This document shows, in pieces, positions 11,300 through 22,767 of a stretch of 64,000 nucleotides of DNA; position 1 is the stretch's first letter; every line of letters starts with the position of its first letter. The DNA is taken from assembly GCA_935421135.1 (NCBI GenBank), contig OW285187.1, forward strand, positions 24,056,429-24,120,428. Reading direction: 5' to 3'. The notes under the pieces are model-generated. The model searched no databases and was not told the DNA's origin. It saw only the letters and a program-made list of their open reading frames with translations. The stretch comes from Bugulina stolonifera. Taxonomy: Eukaryota; Bryozoa; Gymnolaemata; Cheilostomatida; Bugulidae. The translations under genes and the position numbers were made by a program.

Positions 11300-12223
11300 A
11301 TGTCCTTTATAAATGTATTTACAAATGCATTAGTATCACCACTTCATCGACGAAGCTTTCAGTCCAATGGTGGTGCTCGCGGAGTGCGCGTGTATGGCAT
11401 GTCATTGACATTTATCCAGACTTTGTTTCCTAGGAACAGATGGACGAGCTGGGATGATTGGAGTGCGTTCAGATCACTGACAACAGAAGAACTCTACGTT
11501 TCGCGTAGATACTTTTGGAAATCGGATCATCGAAGTAATAAGAGTGCAAAGGTCTTCCAGCATCTTAACCATGGTGATCACAATGCTGTCGCTTTCGCTC
11601 TACTCGTTGCTGAGAGTGGCAATAGCGTGGCCGTGCGTGACAAAGAGGGGCGGACGGTGCTGCACGCACTGCTACTTTCCGCTAAAGAGGAGAGTAAAGA
11701 TGTGGCATCTCTTGCTTTTCACACCAATCCTAGTATGGTGGGCATGACGGATAAAAATGGTCAAAATCCATACCATTTGATAGCAAAGATCGGAGATGAG
11801 AGCTTGCTACTTCGATTATGCTCTCCAATCACACCCCAACAGCTGCACCGTCCACATTTCATCATCTCACCGTGTGCACTACCCTCTCCAGCCATCAATG
11901 AGTTAGATAAAAAGGGAAAGGCTCCCTTACATTACGCATTCGAATACGACTTGACCGAGAGTGGGTGGAGTACGAGATTAAGCGGAATGATGTTAGATTT
12001 TCGAGGTGTTGACCCCAACGTTAGACAGAGTGGTAGTGGAAATACTATTGGACACATGGCAGCATTGTACGAGTTTCGTGTGGCGACTGCACGATTTCTC
12101 GCACAAGGTCTCTCGCCGAGAGTAACCAATGAAGAGGGAGTATCCGTGTTAGACCTGTGTCCACTCGTTGACTTGACATTCTTTCTACAACATAGCTACG
12201 AGAAGGGGAGGGGTAGTCCGTAG
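11300..12223 (+). CDS. ankyrin-repeat protein of the 9.8-kb element
   Basis: Open frame of 307 residues from the first ATG at 11300. An ATG at 11399 (274 residues) is also plausible, because a TATA-like ctttataaat lies at about 11305-11314. Ankyrin-type helices are seen at NSVAVRDKEGRTVLHALL, MTDKNGQNPYHLIAKIGDES, NELDKKGKAPLHYAFEY, and SGNTIGHMAALYEFRVATA followed by GLSPRVTNEEGVSVLDL. This makes at least four degenerate repeats. No F-box, SOCS or other effector domain and no membrane segment was noticed. It is present only in the right half of the element, between the third 3' cassette and the right TIR, and has its own cassette downstream. Ankyrin proteins mediate protein binding; the partner is unknown. 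Confidence 0.8.
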   Translation: MSFINVFTNALVSPLHRRSFQSNGGARGVRVYGMSLTFIQTLFPRNRWTSWDDWSAFRSLTTEELYVSRRYFWKSDHRSNKSAKVFQHLNHGDHNAVAFALLVAESGNSVAVRDKEGRTVLHALLLSAKEESKDVASLAFHTNPSMVGMTDKNGQNPYHLIAKIGDESLLLRLCSPITPQQLHRPHFIISPCALPSPAINELDKKGKAPLHYAFEYDLTESGWSTRLSGMMLDFRGVDPNVRQSGSGNTIGHMAALYEFRVATARFLAQGLSPRVTNEEGVSVLDLCPLVDLTFFLQHSYEKGRGSP

Positions 12224-12298
12224 CATTGATAAAGTGGACGAGTGCACGCACACTCTCAAGCGACTACTTTGAAATAATTATATCTTTTATAAATAAAG

Positions 12299-13385
12299 TT
12301 TTGTAAATAAATAATTCAGCACACGCATTAGCACTCCATTGACATTATTGTTTTTTTCTGTATATATTCTTGTAAGAGGTCTCTGCCTCAGATTCAGAGG
12401 GTTTGTCAGTTGCAGCCTGAAAACTGTGCAATAAACATTTAACACTCACTATATTTCACTATGTTATTTTAACTCCATTTTTTTTAACTCGGTTAAGCTT
12501 CCCTCTGATTGGTCGGTTGTTTTTGTGAGAGGGTCAGAGATGGTGTGGTTTGGAACACTCCGAGGTCGGAGGGGGCGCAGCTTGACCTAGTTCAGGGTCG
12601 GAGTAGCCCCACCCATCTTTTTTTTTCTTTTTTGTGACGAGGGTAGTCTCCCAGCACCCCACCCGCAACTAGAGGTACCCCACCCGTCTTTTTAGGGATT
12701 AGACTCCGAAATCGGAGAAGGTTTGACTTGACCTAGTTTGAGAGGTCGGAGTAGCCCCACCCGTCTTTTTTATGACGGGAGTTACCTCCTATCACCCCGC
12801 CCGTCTTGTTCGGACTCGGAGGGGGTGTGGCTTGACCTAGTTCGAGAGGTCGGAGCAGCCCCACCCGTCTTTTTTTATAACGGGAGTTGCCTCCTATCAC
12901 CCCACCCGCAACTCGAGGTACCCCACCCATCTTTGTTGGGTTTGGACTCCGAGGTCGGAGGGGGCGTGGCTTGACCTAGTTCAGGGGTTGGAGGGGGCGT
13001 GGCTTGACCTAGTTCAGGGGTCGGAGGGGCGTGGCTTGACCTAGTTCGGGGTCGGAGTAGCCTCAGCCATCTTTTTGGTAACGGGAGTTGTCTCCCAGCA
13101 CCCCACCCACAACGCGAGGTACCCCACCCATCTTTTTAGGGTTTGCGGGGGCTCAGGCTTTCCACATTGCCCAAAGTTTCTCAAAAAACCCGTACTATAA
13201 TCTAACACCCCACCCGCAAAACTTTTTAGGTCCTAAGGCTATCCACATAGGCTAAGTTCTTAGCCCGACCACGGACTCTCAAGACGGGTGGGAGGTATGA
13301 CCCACCCGTTAAAATGATGGTCCTAGGGCTAAGACGTACCCATTTTGGGTGCGCGTTGATGCAGATCTGCACTGATATTACTACT
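12299..13385 (-). repeat. right terminal inverted repeat of the 9.8-kb element
   Basis: Reverse complement of 3561-4783 apart from sub-repeat number and scattered substitutions. It ends in gatattactact followed by the duplicated gtgggc. The sub-repeat aactaggtcaagccacgccc recurs several times. Confidence 0.88.
12366..12452 (+). terminator. 3'-end/poly(A) cassette, copy 4
   Basis: Follows the ankyrin stop by about 140 bp, with AATAAA at 12430-12435. It is the mirror image of copy 1 within the right terminal inverted repeat. Confidence 0.68.
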
Positions 13386-13391
13386 GTGGGC

Positions 13392-15184
13392 TATAGAGAA
13401 GAAAAATTTATTTCAGGTGTCTACATGCATTTGTGTGTTTTTATATAATAATTAAACAACGCTGGTAGAGTAATTTGTAACTTCCATAGTTCACCATGTT
13501 AGTAAATACAATGTATAACATTTCATTATCATCATCTCAACTGTGTAGAAATAAGAAAACACATGTGGGCTACGCCAAAACATTCTACTTTTATTAATAT
13601 ACAGTCATGTACATCATGTTACCTACAGTACATCTCATTTCGAATGTACCAGTACATGTACATTAATCATTCTACATGTACATTTATAGCCTCATATGAT
13701 TATATTTTATATAGGAATTATCAAAGCCTAAGTTGAAACAAATAGGTAGACAGTATTTAAAATTGAAGCTTGAATATAATACATGTACTATGTATTTCAA
13801 CTTGATGCTGAAAAGAAAAAAACCTGATATAATTTGGATTTCTATTTATAGAAAATATATCCCAACCATGTTAATTCTAAGTACATTACTAAGAACAGGG
13901 TCGTGAATGAATTTACAAAAGTTATAGCTTAATATTTTTATAGACTACGTTACCATGACAGGCATCTATCCCTTCTAATGAAATATTTGGTGAATTTACA
14001 AACACAGGGCTAAATAGTCGGTATAATGTCTAAAATGACCATAGCTGGAATAATATTGTCAATAAGTATAGAAATTCAAATTAAATCAGGTGTTTCAACT
14101 TAGGCTATGATAATTTCTCTATAATGATATTCTGTTAGTTTATGTACTATTACACACCATCCATGAGACTAATAGAGTGATTCATGTATTATTAATTACA
14201 CATTAAATAATACATGTAAGATGTAACCATTTTACTAAACTTGTTTTAACACCCTGGTCATCCACAGATCACTCTGTGTAAGGACGCTCTATTTCTTTGT
14301 CTCCTTTACCTATAAAAGGAATCAGATTATTGTTATTCAGGGCAGTCTCTTGTATGCTTTCATGCTGTCAAGTTCTCTCAATACATCATACATATACTAG
14401 CTTATATCCTATGAGTTATATTGGTGTACTGATAAACTGAATACTTGCACACTACATGTTACATAGCTTGCTTGGCTAGGTAGCCGTTCTCTGCATCTGC
14501 ACCTACAAGTCGTCGGTGGCTGTGTACAGACCTTGGGCCGTCTGGGACACATCCACAACAGTATATAAGTTGTTACACTGTTTTATTCATGTTATTCACA
14601 GTATTCAATTTGTGTATGTAGATGCTATCAGAATACTTGCCAAGTTATTGCTACGCGTCATGCTTACACATTGAAATGTGCTATTAATATCATGGTCCAT
14701 GAGCCAAAGAAATACTCCACCTGACCATATGCAATGTTCTGAATGACTTCTCCAGTAACTGAGGTTATAAAACACCATTGCTTTGCCCATTAGGATTATA
14801 TTTATTGGATTACTTAGCTTTTATTCTAGTAGTTAAAATTTAGTGATATCTGGAGGAAATGGAAAGATTTTAGCAAAGCGAGAGCAGGGTTTCAACATCT
14901 GGAGTACCCCGCCTAAATGGGGAAACTTGGCAAGTATGGCTATCAGATGCCTAGGGTGGACCTTTGGTATATTTAGAGCATTGGTATGTTATCACTTCAT
15001 TTTCTGTGTGATTGTGGTTATGTTAATATGGGTCTAAACCACAATATACCTAACATAAAGATAAAACTGAAGAAGCAAAATTGTCTACATGTATATTAAC
15101 TCACTACATATAACTCATAAAACATCAATATACTCATATGCATATATTAGCTGTTAGGGGGTTTGGCTGTTTTTTATATATGCT
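13392..15184. other. geneless AT-rich intergenic stretch
   Basis: I see no supportable gene and no clear element ends. TACATGTA-type octamers are frequent, for example around 13640-13680. Short open frames here lack family features. Confidence 0.6.
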
Positions 15185-15340
15185 ACTTTTTAGACAAGGA
15201 ATATGTCTTTTTGAGCAGCTAGAGACTTGTTTCATGTCCATGAAAATACCAGTCCCTGACTGGGGTTTAAACCAGGGGCCTCTACGGCACCTAATCACCT
15301 AGCACAGTGAACAGAACATGCTACCACTACACAAACTCAG
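15185..15340 (-). repeat. tRNA-derived SINE-like repeat, copy 1
   Basis: On the minus strand it reads tgtagtggtagcatg (A-box-like), then ctggtttaaaccccagtc (B-box-like), then a tail with ggtattttcatggacatgaa. The same unit is at 15475-15568, 15585-15727 and 26500-26635. The internal pol III-like boxes indicate a tRNA origin. Confidence 0.65.
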
Positions 15341-15474
15341 CGACCTAAAAAGGAAGCCTCACCGGTAAGCAGTAGACATGCTCTGAGCCAACTGCACACA
15401 AGGCACTCCTCTTATTATGGCCACCTTGCTATATATTTGGTGTTGGGGGGTTTGGTCATTTTTTTATATATGAC

Positions 15475-15568
15475 ATTTCTTAGACAAGGAATTTACCTTT
15501 TTGAGCAGTCAGAGACTTGCTTCATGTCCACGAAAATACCAGTCCCTGAACAGAACATGCTACCACTA
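15475..15568 (-). repeat. SINE-like repeat, copy 2, internally deleted
   Basis: Carries the tail (ttttgagcag, cgaaaataccagtccctga) joined directly to the head (aacagaacatgctaccacta). The segment with the B box is missing. Confidence 0.55.
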
Positions 15569-15584
15569 CACCAGCTTCCATTTT

Positions 15585-15727
15585 AGGTTGCTCAGCTGGT
15601 GTATTAGTAGCATGTTCTGTTCACTGTGCTAGTCGATTAGGTGCAGCGTAGAGGCCCCGGGTTCAAACTCCAGTCAGGGACTGGTATTTTCATGGACATC
15701 AAAAAAGTCTCTGACTGCTCAAAAATA
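15585..15727 (+). repeat. SINE-like repeat, copy 3
   Basis: Plus orientation, with a good B box (gggttcaaactcc) and the same catgttctgttcactgtgct head. It lies inverted to copies 1 and 2, so the cluster could fold back on itself. Confidence 0.65.
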
Positions 15728-16503
15728 TCGCATATATTAGCTGTGAACACACAGATAAATCCTGTGCATTTATGCCTCTGCAATAGGAAAAAGGCAGATG
15801 TGAGATCACTGAGATGTATGACATCAGTGTACAAACAACAGGATCTTGATCTTTGGCATAGTTTGTGATGAAAAGCCCTTTGTATCCAAACATGTATGTA
15901 ATACAATTACGGTGTACAGCACATACTATAAAATCAACCAAATAATGTAAAAAAAACACAAACTGAATGTGATTAATAGTAATGACAGAAGAAAATGAGC
16001 CAATGACCTTGTCTGTTGAATTGCTGTAGAAAGCATAACAGGATTTATAAAATAAGTTCAAATAAGAGATCTATAGTAGATTAGTGCAATTACACTCTAA
16101 GTATATTATGTATAAATAAATAAGAGGAACTTACAAGGTAATACAATTATGTTGTACAGCACATATATGAAATCTACCAAATAATCATAATGCAAAAAAG
16201 TATAACTTTTATACTGAATGTGATTAACGACTAACGAGGTAAATCAGAAAAGAAATGAGCCAATGACCTCCTTGTCTATTGAAATGCTGTAGATAGTGTA
16301 ATAGGATATATATGTATAGTAAGAGATCATAATGTAAATTAGTACGATTATACTCTAGGTATATTGTATATAAATAAATAAGAGGAACTTACAAGGTTAT
16401 GAATATTACCTTAGACTGAGGTCACGTGAACATGTATAAATATAGAATGTTGATTGTGTATATTGTGATTGGAAGTTGTCTATGCATTCTATACTCATAA
16501 ATA
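15728..16503. other. geneless stretch with a local duplication
   Basis: Two related segments of about 230 bp follow one another, near 15900-16135 and 16140-16395. Both contain aatacaatta, gaaatgagccaatgacc and ttacaaggt. This is a diverged tandem duplication. No gene is seen before the stop codon of the minus-strand gene at 16504. Confidence 0.6.
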
Positions 16504-18882
16504 CTACACTGTAATAACACCGCTGTCCTTGACAAAGTTGATGTTTTCAACATCTACCATATCAAGGAGTTTATTAATCGGATAGTGATCGGAGCTGTTA
16601 GCATCAACGTGAGCAAAACGACAAGTGCGGCCTGCAAAAAATATGGTAAACAGATTAAATGGTAGAGAAGCAGGGGAGGTGACATATCAGGAGCTAAGGC
16701 TAGATCAGTATCCTTTACAGAGGAAATACTGTAATCAACTAAGTGAGTAGATTGTGGTAATACTCTACCCTCCTCCACTCTTATCAGAGCAGACAGTCAT
16801 ACCACGTGAATAATAACAATAATTATAATGATAATATTTTGAGGATGCAGATTGGTCAGCAATACATAGACAACACCCTAAGTGAATGAATTTCATTACT
16901 TTGTTCAGTATATGATTATATATACACATTTATACATGTACATGTATATATTATATAAGAGAAATTTCAGTTTATATACTCTATATGCTACTACATAACA
17001 ATACATGAATAGTAAGACGAGACGCATTTTATATTTTTATTGACTCCTAATATTTCGATGTATGTCCATACATCATCATCAGAGGAATGCTATGACAACT
17101 CTGATGATGATGTATAGACATACATCAAAATATTAGGAGTCAATAAAAATATAAAATGCGTCTCGTCTTACTATTCATTATTAAGATACTTGCTCGCACC
17201 AACATTTTCCAATAACAATACATGTACATGTATATCCATTGTAGAAGCACATCACAATATAATAAAATAAATGGTAACTTAGAAATAACATTACCTGGTC
17301 CCATAACATAAGCTCCTCCCTGTTGATTATGATCTCCTTGCCATTCACCTGGGAAATTTGCAGAACGTAAAGCAGAGCGGATAATTCCCATTACAGGGGA
17401 TGATTTGGTATGCTTACTAGACGATACATTCCCTAAATTAGCTGTTACTTTGCAGCCCATCAGTGAATAGAGTTCCCTTTTAGTGTCCGTATAAAACTCA
17501 GCCCAATAGCCAGTATCTCGCCTAAATTGCTGCAATAATAAACACAAAAGAAATTTAAGTTAATTTATGATATACATGTACATGTAGATCAAATAGACTT
17601 GATACTTTCTGAATAAGAAGTTTTAACTACATGTAATATATGTTTCTAGAACATGGCTAGTCTAATAGACATTGGGTTGGTTGCTCCAACGTGTCAGGAT
17701 ACTAGACAGAAAGAGAATTGAAAGGTTAAAGTTGATGTTTGATGGGTAGTTGCACACTTAACTCGAAGTTGTCCACTCTTGATTGAATTTGCAATAAGTC
17801 GAACTCAGAGAGGACAACTTCAAATTATCGGCAATGATGAATGCTTCCAAAAGTATTTACAGTGACATCAACGTCTCTGTACCATTCAGAGTCATTCAAG
17901 TTCAGGTAAAACATGAATTCGTAATACACTAAATAACTACATGTAGAAGCTCACCTTCATAAATTTAGTTTCTCCGCAACCGATGATAACAAGTCTTACT
18001 CGTGCTTTTTCAAGAGTTTCCCGGGGTATCTTTGCAAGGTCTTCAACATATTCTTTGGCAGTAAAACAGAGAAAATGCTACAAATAAAAACATCTTGCTT
18101 GATGGGGAGGATAATAACTCCACATAGAATAGTGAATTTTAGCTTAGAATGAGATAACATGTACATAAAATGGATCTTTTTTGGTTACCTTTTAAACCAT
18201 CTAATTACTAACCTTGTACATTGTCTAATTAGCCTCAGATAAAATGGATCACAAAATCTAACTTGCACATACACTAAATATTGCATTTACAGATCCATAT
18301 GATGTAGTCATTCAATTGTAATTTGACCTGATGAATAATACAAAGGCCATATTTTCACTGCATGTTTCTAGGTTTATGCAGATTCCGGGCTGTAATGCTA
18401 ACCAGGCCAATGAAATAAAAAAACGTTTATAGTACCAAACAAAATGTGAGCATAGAAGGTAGGCCTACGTGATGTTAAATTAATGGCAGTATAACAATGT
18501 GTTCTGCCATCACACTATAATCTTTTACATGGTATAATACATAAGCACTGGTAAATGAGTTCACTATTTCATTTCAATTAACCATGGCTATATTACATGA
18601 CACTATACATTGTATATAGTACATTATTATAAAGTTGGTGTCTCACAACGTATCTATTTTATGTTTGATACTCGTTCCACTTACCCTAATAAATACTACA
18701 ATAGTAGTAACGTCACTGTAGACCTCCGCAAATGTAATCTTTGAACCATTTTCATTCTCAAGTTCATAAGGATTGATGATATCCCAATTCAACTTGTCTG
18801 CGAGCTGTTCTGGTTTTTCATCTCCTCTTAACATATGCTGACTTTGAACTACTTTTTGCTCAGATACAGAAACTTCTTCCAT
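16504..18882 (-). CDS. PRXL2C: PRXL2C-like (AhpC/TSA, thioredoxin-fold) protein
   Basis: Complete gene of four exons: 18882-18685, 18077-17955, 17529-17295 and 16631-16504. Every junction is GT-AG with consistent phase. The product is 227 residues, close to my recollection of the vertebrate PRXL2C (AAED1) length. It shows VVFIR joined to HFLCFTAKEYVEDLAKIP, RLVIIGCGETKFMK, YWAEFYTDTKRELYSLMG, GEWQGDHNQQGGAYVMGPG and a C-terminal ENINFVKDSGVITV. This is the usual layout of the thioredoxin-like PRXL2 family. As I recall the family, the active-site loop is C-x-x-C; here it is C-F-T-A, so the first Cys is kept and the second is Ala. That makes a classical disulfide mechanism doubtful. A hairpin element lies in intron 3, and a hAT-like element starts 242 bp upstream of the ATG. 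No signal peptide is seen. Confidence 0.9.
17006..17213 (+). mobile_element. fold-back MITE, copy 1 (PRXL2C intron 3)
   Basis: Near-perfect inverted arms at 17006-17084 and 17099-17177 (tgaatagtaagacgagacgc outermost) around a loop of about 14 bp. A 36-bp tail ending aacattttccaata follows. A second copy with the same arms and tail is at 30994-31192. The conserved tail shows that the unit is more than the hairpin. Confidence 0.8.
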
Positions 18883-19619
18883 TTTATTTTATCTAAATAT
18901 AAATGATTCCAGATATGTAAGCTCATTCAAACAATCTTATCATATAAACGTGTACTTATATGTAAGTGTAAATTCAATAGTTTTCATGTGACTATTCAAG
19001 CCCATTATAAGAACATAATGCATATAATTACCTCCCCATAATTCTATGATTCAAATAATTCTATGGTATCATCTTCCTTTTATTTCTAACCTACTGTGGA
19101 GGCAATTCAGAGGAATTGTCTACTAGGCCTGCAACGATTAACAAAATACTGTTTCGATTTTTTCGGTTCTGCCAATTAATTTTTTCGATTTTTTCGATTC
19201 GATACTTCATTGTGCAAAATTAACAGAAAATACACTAGTGAGGTCAATCAGACCAATTACAGTATTTCACAATTTTACTGAAATAATGTAACTATGTAGT
19301 ACAACAATAGGCAAGTGTGTTACTGTAACCCCAAGCAAGCAGTGAATGAAGACAGTGAGCACAACTATCAATGTTGCTATTTATTTGAATCATTTACCCT
19401 GACACCATTTACGTTGCAATAGTTCTTCACAACAGTATTTTAGAACACTGTCAGTTGTAGTAACTGAGTTGATAATTCCATTTTAGAATCACCAAAAAGA
19501 GTAGAATGAGTAGATTCCAGAAGCATACCTTTCTAATTGTGTGGAATATCAAATACAAATTGTATGTTTGGGGCATTTATATAATTATAGACTTATATTA
19601 GTAATACATCTTAGCACAT

Positions 19620-20610
19620 GATGTATTGTGGGGAAACAGCCTCCGTGGTAATGGCACCTAGGCCAGCCACACTGACATTATAATAGCTGACATTAATTAC
19701 CTATTCTTATCCATGCATTGTTATCTATATTCCTCTATGCATTCATTATTATCTTATATATACTGCGTGTCTTATATACATATGTACTAGCAATCAAGCC
19801 TTGGGATTACGTTCTATTGCAACTTGGTTTTTCCCACATTTATATACTTATTTAGTAATTGTCTGTTCTTACTTGATTGTGAATTATTAGTCTTTTTGCC
19901 ACTTTACATAGTACCTTCGTGGCCGACCTTATAGATTTAGCTCATAATTATATACGACATGTTTCTCCTTATTGTAAGCACATTTTGTGCGAAGGCCGAC
20001 CTTTTATGTGGCCGAGTCGGGCGGAACCAGACATATTGTAGCGTCAGTTCCGGAGCCGACCCCATGTCGGATAACCGACACCATGTCGGGCTCTTTTGGC
20101 CGGAAGTTTGTTATGTATATAAGGCAGTGCATTTTGTGTTGTGAATCAGTTGTTGATTGCGCTTGAATAAAGCAACATCTCCTAACTCAACCTACAGAGG
20201 CTTACTCTTTAGGCGGGTAACTCCACCTGAGAATCCTTTGGATTCAGTACGGCTCGAGTTCACCTCATCCTAGGCTAAGCATATCTCTATCCACCCCTTA
20301 GGCTTAGGCCGATCCCGGGTTCCAATGAACCTAGCGTCGGACTTAGGTTCTCAAGGTTAGACATTCTTTCTCTACACTCCCTCGGAGTATAAACTCTACA
20401 TGACCTACGTCGGTCCTGAGCTCCAATGAGTCTCGGCATCGGCCTACGTCTGATATAATCTACAATCTACACTATAAAGAGCACCCATAACTGTTCACTC
20501 TTTTATGTAATGAGCAGAAGGTACACTTGGTCGGCCTCTACCACCTTCCAAGCCCTTCACATACTTGTAGCCCTCGGCTCTCGTATGCAATAGTACTCAA
20601 AAACATTACA
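19620..20610 (+). repeat. LTR-like block (possible solo LTR)
   Basis: More GC-rich than its surroundings. It has a TATA-like tgtatataaggcagtgc near 20113-20129, followed about 45 bp later by gcttgaataaagcaac (AATAAA), the spacing expected of the U3-R region of an LTR. Repeated cggac/gtcgg motifs flank it. Clean TG/CA ends and a target duplication were not found, so the boundaries and the assignment are tentative. Confidence 0.35.
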
Positions 20611-20656
20611 GTATTTTATAGCTATCCACTTATTGCCAACAAAATTACTAGAAAAA

Positions 20657-20731
20657 ATTGTGCTTCACTGAGATTCGAACCCATGACCACACGTTTGTAA
20701 AGCGAGCGCTCTGCCACCATGCTATGGTGAT
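20657..20731 (-). repeat. tRNA-like sequence (Val-like), probably SINE head
   Basis: On the minus strand it has an A-box-like tagcatggtggcagagc and a strong B box gggttcgaatctc, with a tttacaa loop resembling a UAC anticodon. The acceptor stem pairs poorly, so a functional tRNA is unlikely. Confidence 0.5.
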
Positions 20732-21920
20732 AACTTGGAATTCCCAAGACTAAGTATATGTGACCCCTGCTATCAGAATCGGACATCGCGCGGTGAATTG
20801 ACTTCCACGCAATAAGCGCTCAAAGTCCAAAAAGCTAAACTGAAACTTACCATGCTGATTCTCAGCTTTCAATGTTATTATACTAATTGAAGCATGCTCT
20901 TTCACTTTCTACTAACCAATTAGCAATCAGTACAGCATAAATAGGTGTAAACTTCGTTCAAAGTCGTTGCTAATGGAGTCACGTGACTTATCATGGAGGC
21001 ACATGGTGGGACCAAGATTTTACTCGCTTTGATTATTTAAATCAATATTGTTACTTTATGGATCTTGCTGAGGACCTTTCTGACCGAGAAAGTAAAGGAG
21101 AGGAAAGAGACTAGCTTTATGCCATTAATTTAGGTGTGGCTACACACACCTGAGGCCCAGGATGGCCCTGATATACTGGGAGATATTGATAATAATAGCG
21201 TAAAAATTGTGAAAATTCTTCAAAATTATAATTATCAATATTCCTGTTGTTAAAGACTTTTGAGTGATTTCAGGATGCACAAGCTTATTACCAAGCCAAG
21301 CATTACCAGCTTTACTGTTGAAATGATTCAATCTGTGAGAGATGTGCTCACAGCTCTTGACCAGCCATTACTAGATCTCCTAAAATTTATTAAGCAAAAT
21401 CTCTCCCACAATAGTCAATTCTGTCTGCTTCTACTAATTCCCACAAGGCCAAGAAGAGAAAATACTTTGTAAAGATTTTCATTATGAAGGTGAGCAACTA
21501 TTTCATCAATTAAATGGCTAGTATGACATTAAGCTACCTGAATTATAGGCTGAGGCTATTGCACTAGTAAAGATAAAGTTTAGCTCATACTTCAAAATTA
21601 GTTCTGCTGCAATCTCCATGTGTACTACACATAGGCCTACATGTGACTTACCACATATCCTACCCTCTTTATCCTATTTGAGTAACCAATGTGCATCACA
21701 TGTACATTACATTAGAATCAATAACATAGGTTGAAAACTCACATAAGTGAGTATCTACATGTACACTGTACATGTATTTATCTTAAGCTATTAAGTAAAA
21801 CAATTCATGTCCAAGGTATCCATGACTATTTGTAGGAACATCAATCTGTTGCCAGGCTTTTATGTGTATGAGCAGCAGTGGGACGTCTCCTCTATTTCTA
21901 GCCTTGTCAAATCATTATAA

Positions 21921-22767
21921 GGAGTGTGGTACAACTCCCTTCAACTTCAGCGACTTCAAGTTACAACATCAAAGCAGTCAACTTTGGCCAAGCTTATAGT
22001 GGACTTCCTGAATGCAGTCGGCTCTATCCATGCACTAACCCTCCTAGGATGGATTCCAGGTAAGTTGACTTTCTACAGCCAATAAACCTTCTCTTCCTGA
22101 TATAATTTTCATTATCATTGATTCCAGAATGGGCCTCTGTTGCTAAAAAGCAAAGATGAAGGCAGATTACATAAGTCTGTCCGCATTACAGATCATACCC
22201 AAATATTGTAATACGTAGGTACACTGCATTATTATACATGTATCACATTGCTCTAATACTGCAGTAGTAAACATACACATAGTTTGAATCTACTAGTATT
22301 ATACACTTACATGTATTTTATCTGTCTCCCATAACCTCTGCCTTCCTCCTTCAAGTACTAAAGTGCAGTGATCATTTCCAAAAAACTAGCAGTAAAAAGC
22401 TTTGTGGCAAAGCTATGCATACATCAGCTTTCAGTATATTGTTGTATGACTACACATGTTTTGTGATAGCTAGCAAGTCGCAGTGAGGTAATGGTTAAGC
22501 ATGTGGGTTTGTAATCTGGAGGTCCAGAGTTCAAATCTAGTCTACTACATCTGCTACGCTTAAGTTTTTGTTTGTCTTATTTTTTCACTGTCAAAATTAT
22601 TAATACACAACATACTCTCAACAGGATTCAAGAAAACAGATGTTAAGGTGCTACCATCTGATCTTGCAATAGAAGGACTATGGAAAGACTACAACTCAAT
22701 GAAGTTCATAATTTGGTCTATTTCACCAGAATGGCGGAATCCGGATAGTTCTAACCTACCTACCTGA
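21921..22767 (+). pseudogene. two spliced coding-like segments of unknown identity inside a transposon
   Basis: Segment 1 (about 21921-22059) reads LVDFLNAV-type amphipathic sequence (LAKLIVDFLNAVGSIHALTL) ending in a clean CCAG|GTAAGT donor. Segment 2 (22625-22767) begins after an ACAG acceptor in matching phase and reads GFKKTDVKVLPSDLAIEG and then a tryptophan-rich stretch to a TGA. The compatible splice phase and protein-like composition suggest real exons or captured host exons. I do not recognise the family. An open frame at 21260-21472 (MSDFRMHKLITKPSITSF start) could be an upstream exon but is not linked by an obvious splice. Confidence 0.3.
22484..22556 (+). repeat. tRNA-like sequence (Thr-like), probably SINE head
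   Basis: The order gtcgcagtgaggtaatggtt (A-box region), tttgtaa loop and agagttcaaatct (B-box region) matches a tRNA layout, but the stems pair poorly. It lies between the two coding-like segments in the nested unit and is best read as a SINE head. Confidence 0.5.

Noticed and set aside
15900..16395. Two-copy block as a possible gene duplication
   Set aside because: No open frame is conserved between the copies. It is a non-coding tandem duplication.
19620..20610. Firm call of a solo LTR
   Set aside because: TATA and AATAAA spacing fits, but no TG/CA ends with a 4-6 bp duplication could be placed.
20657..20731. Functional tRNA gene
   Set aside because: B box is good, but the acceptor and other stems pair poorly and it sits inside a transposon. 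Better read as a SINE head.
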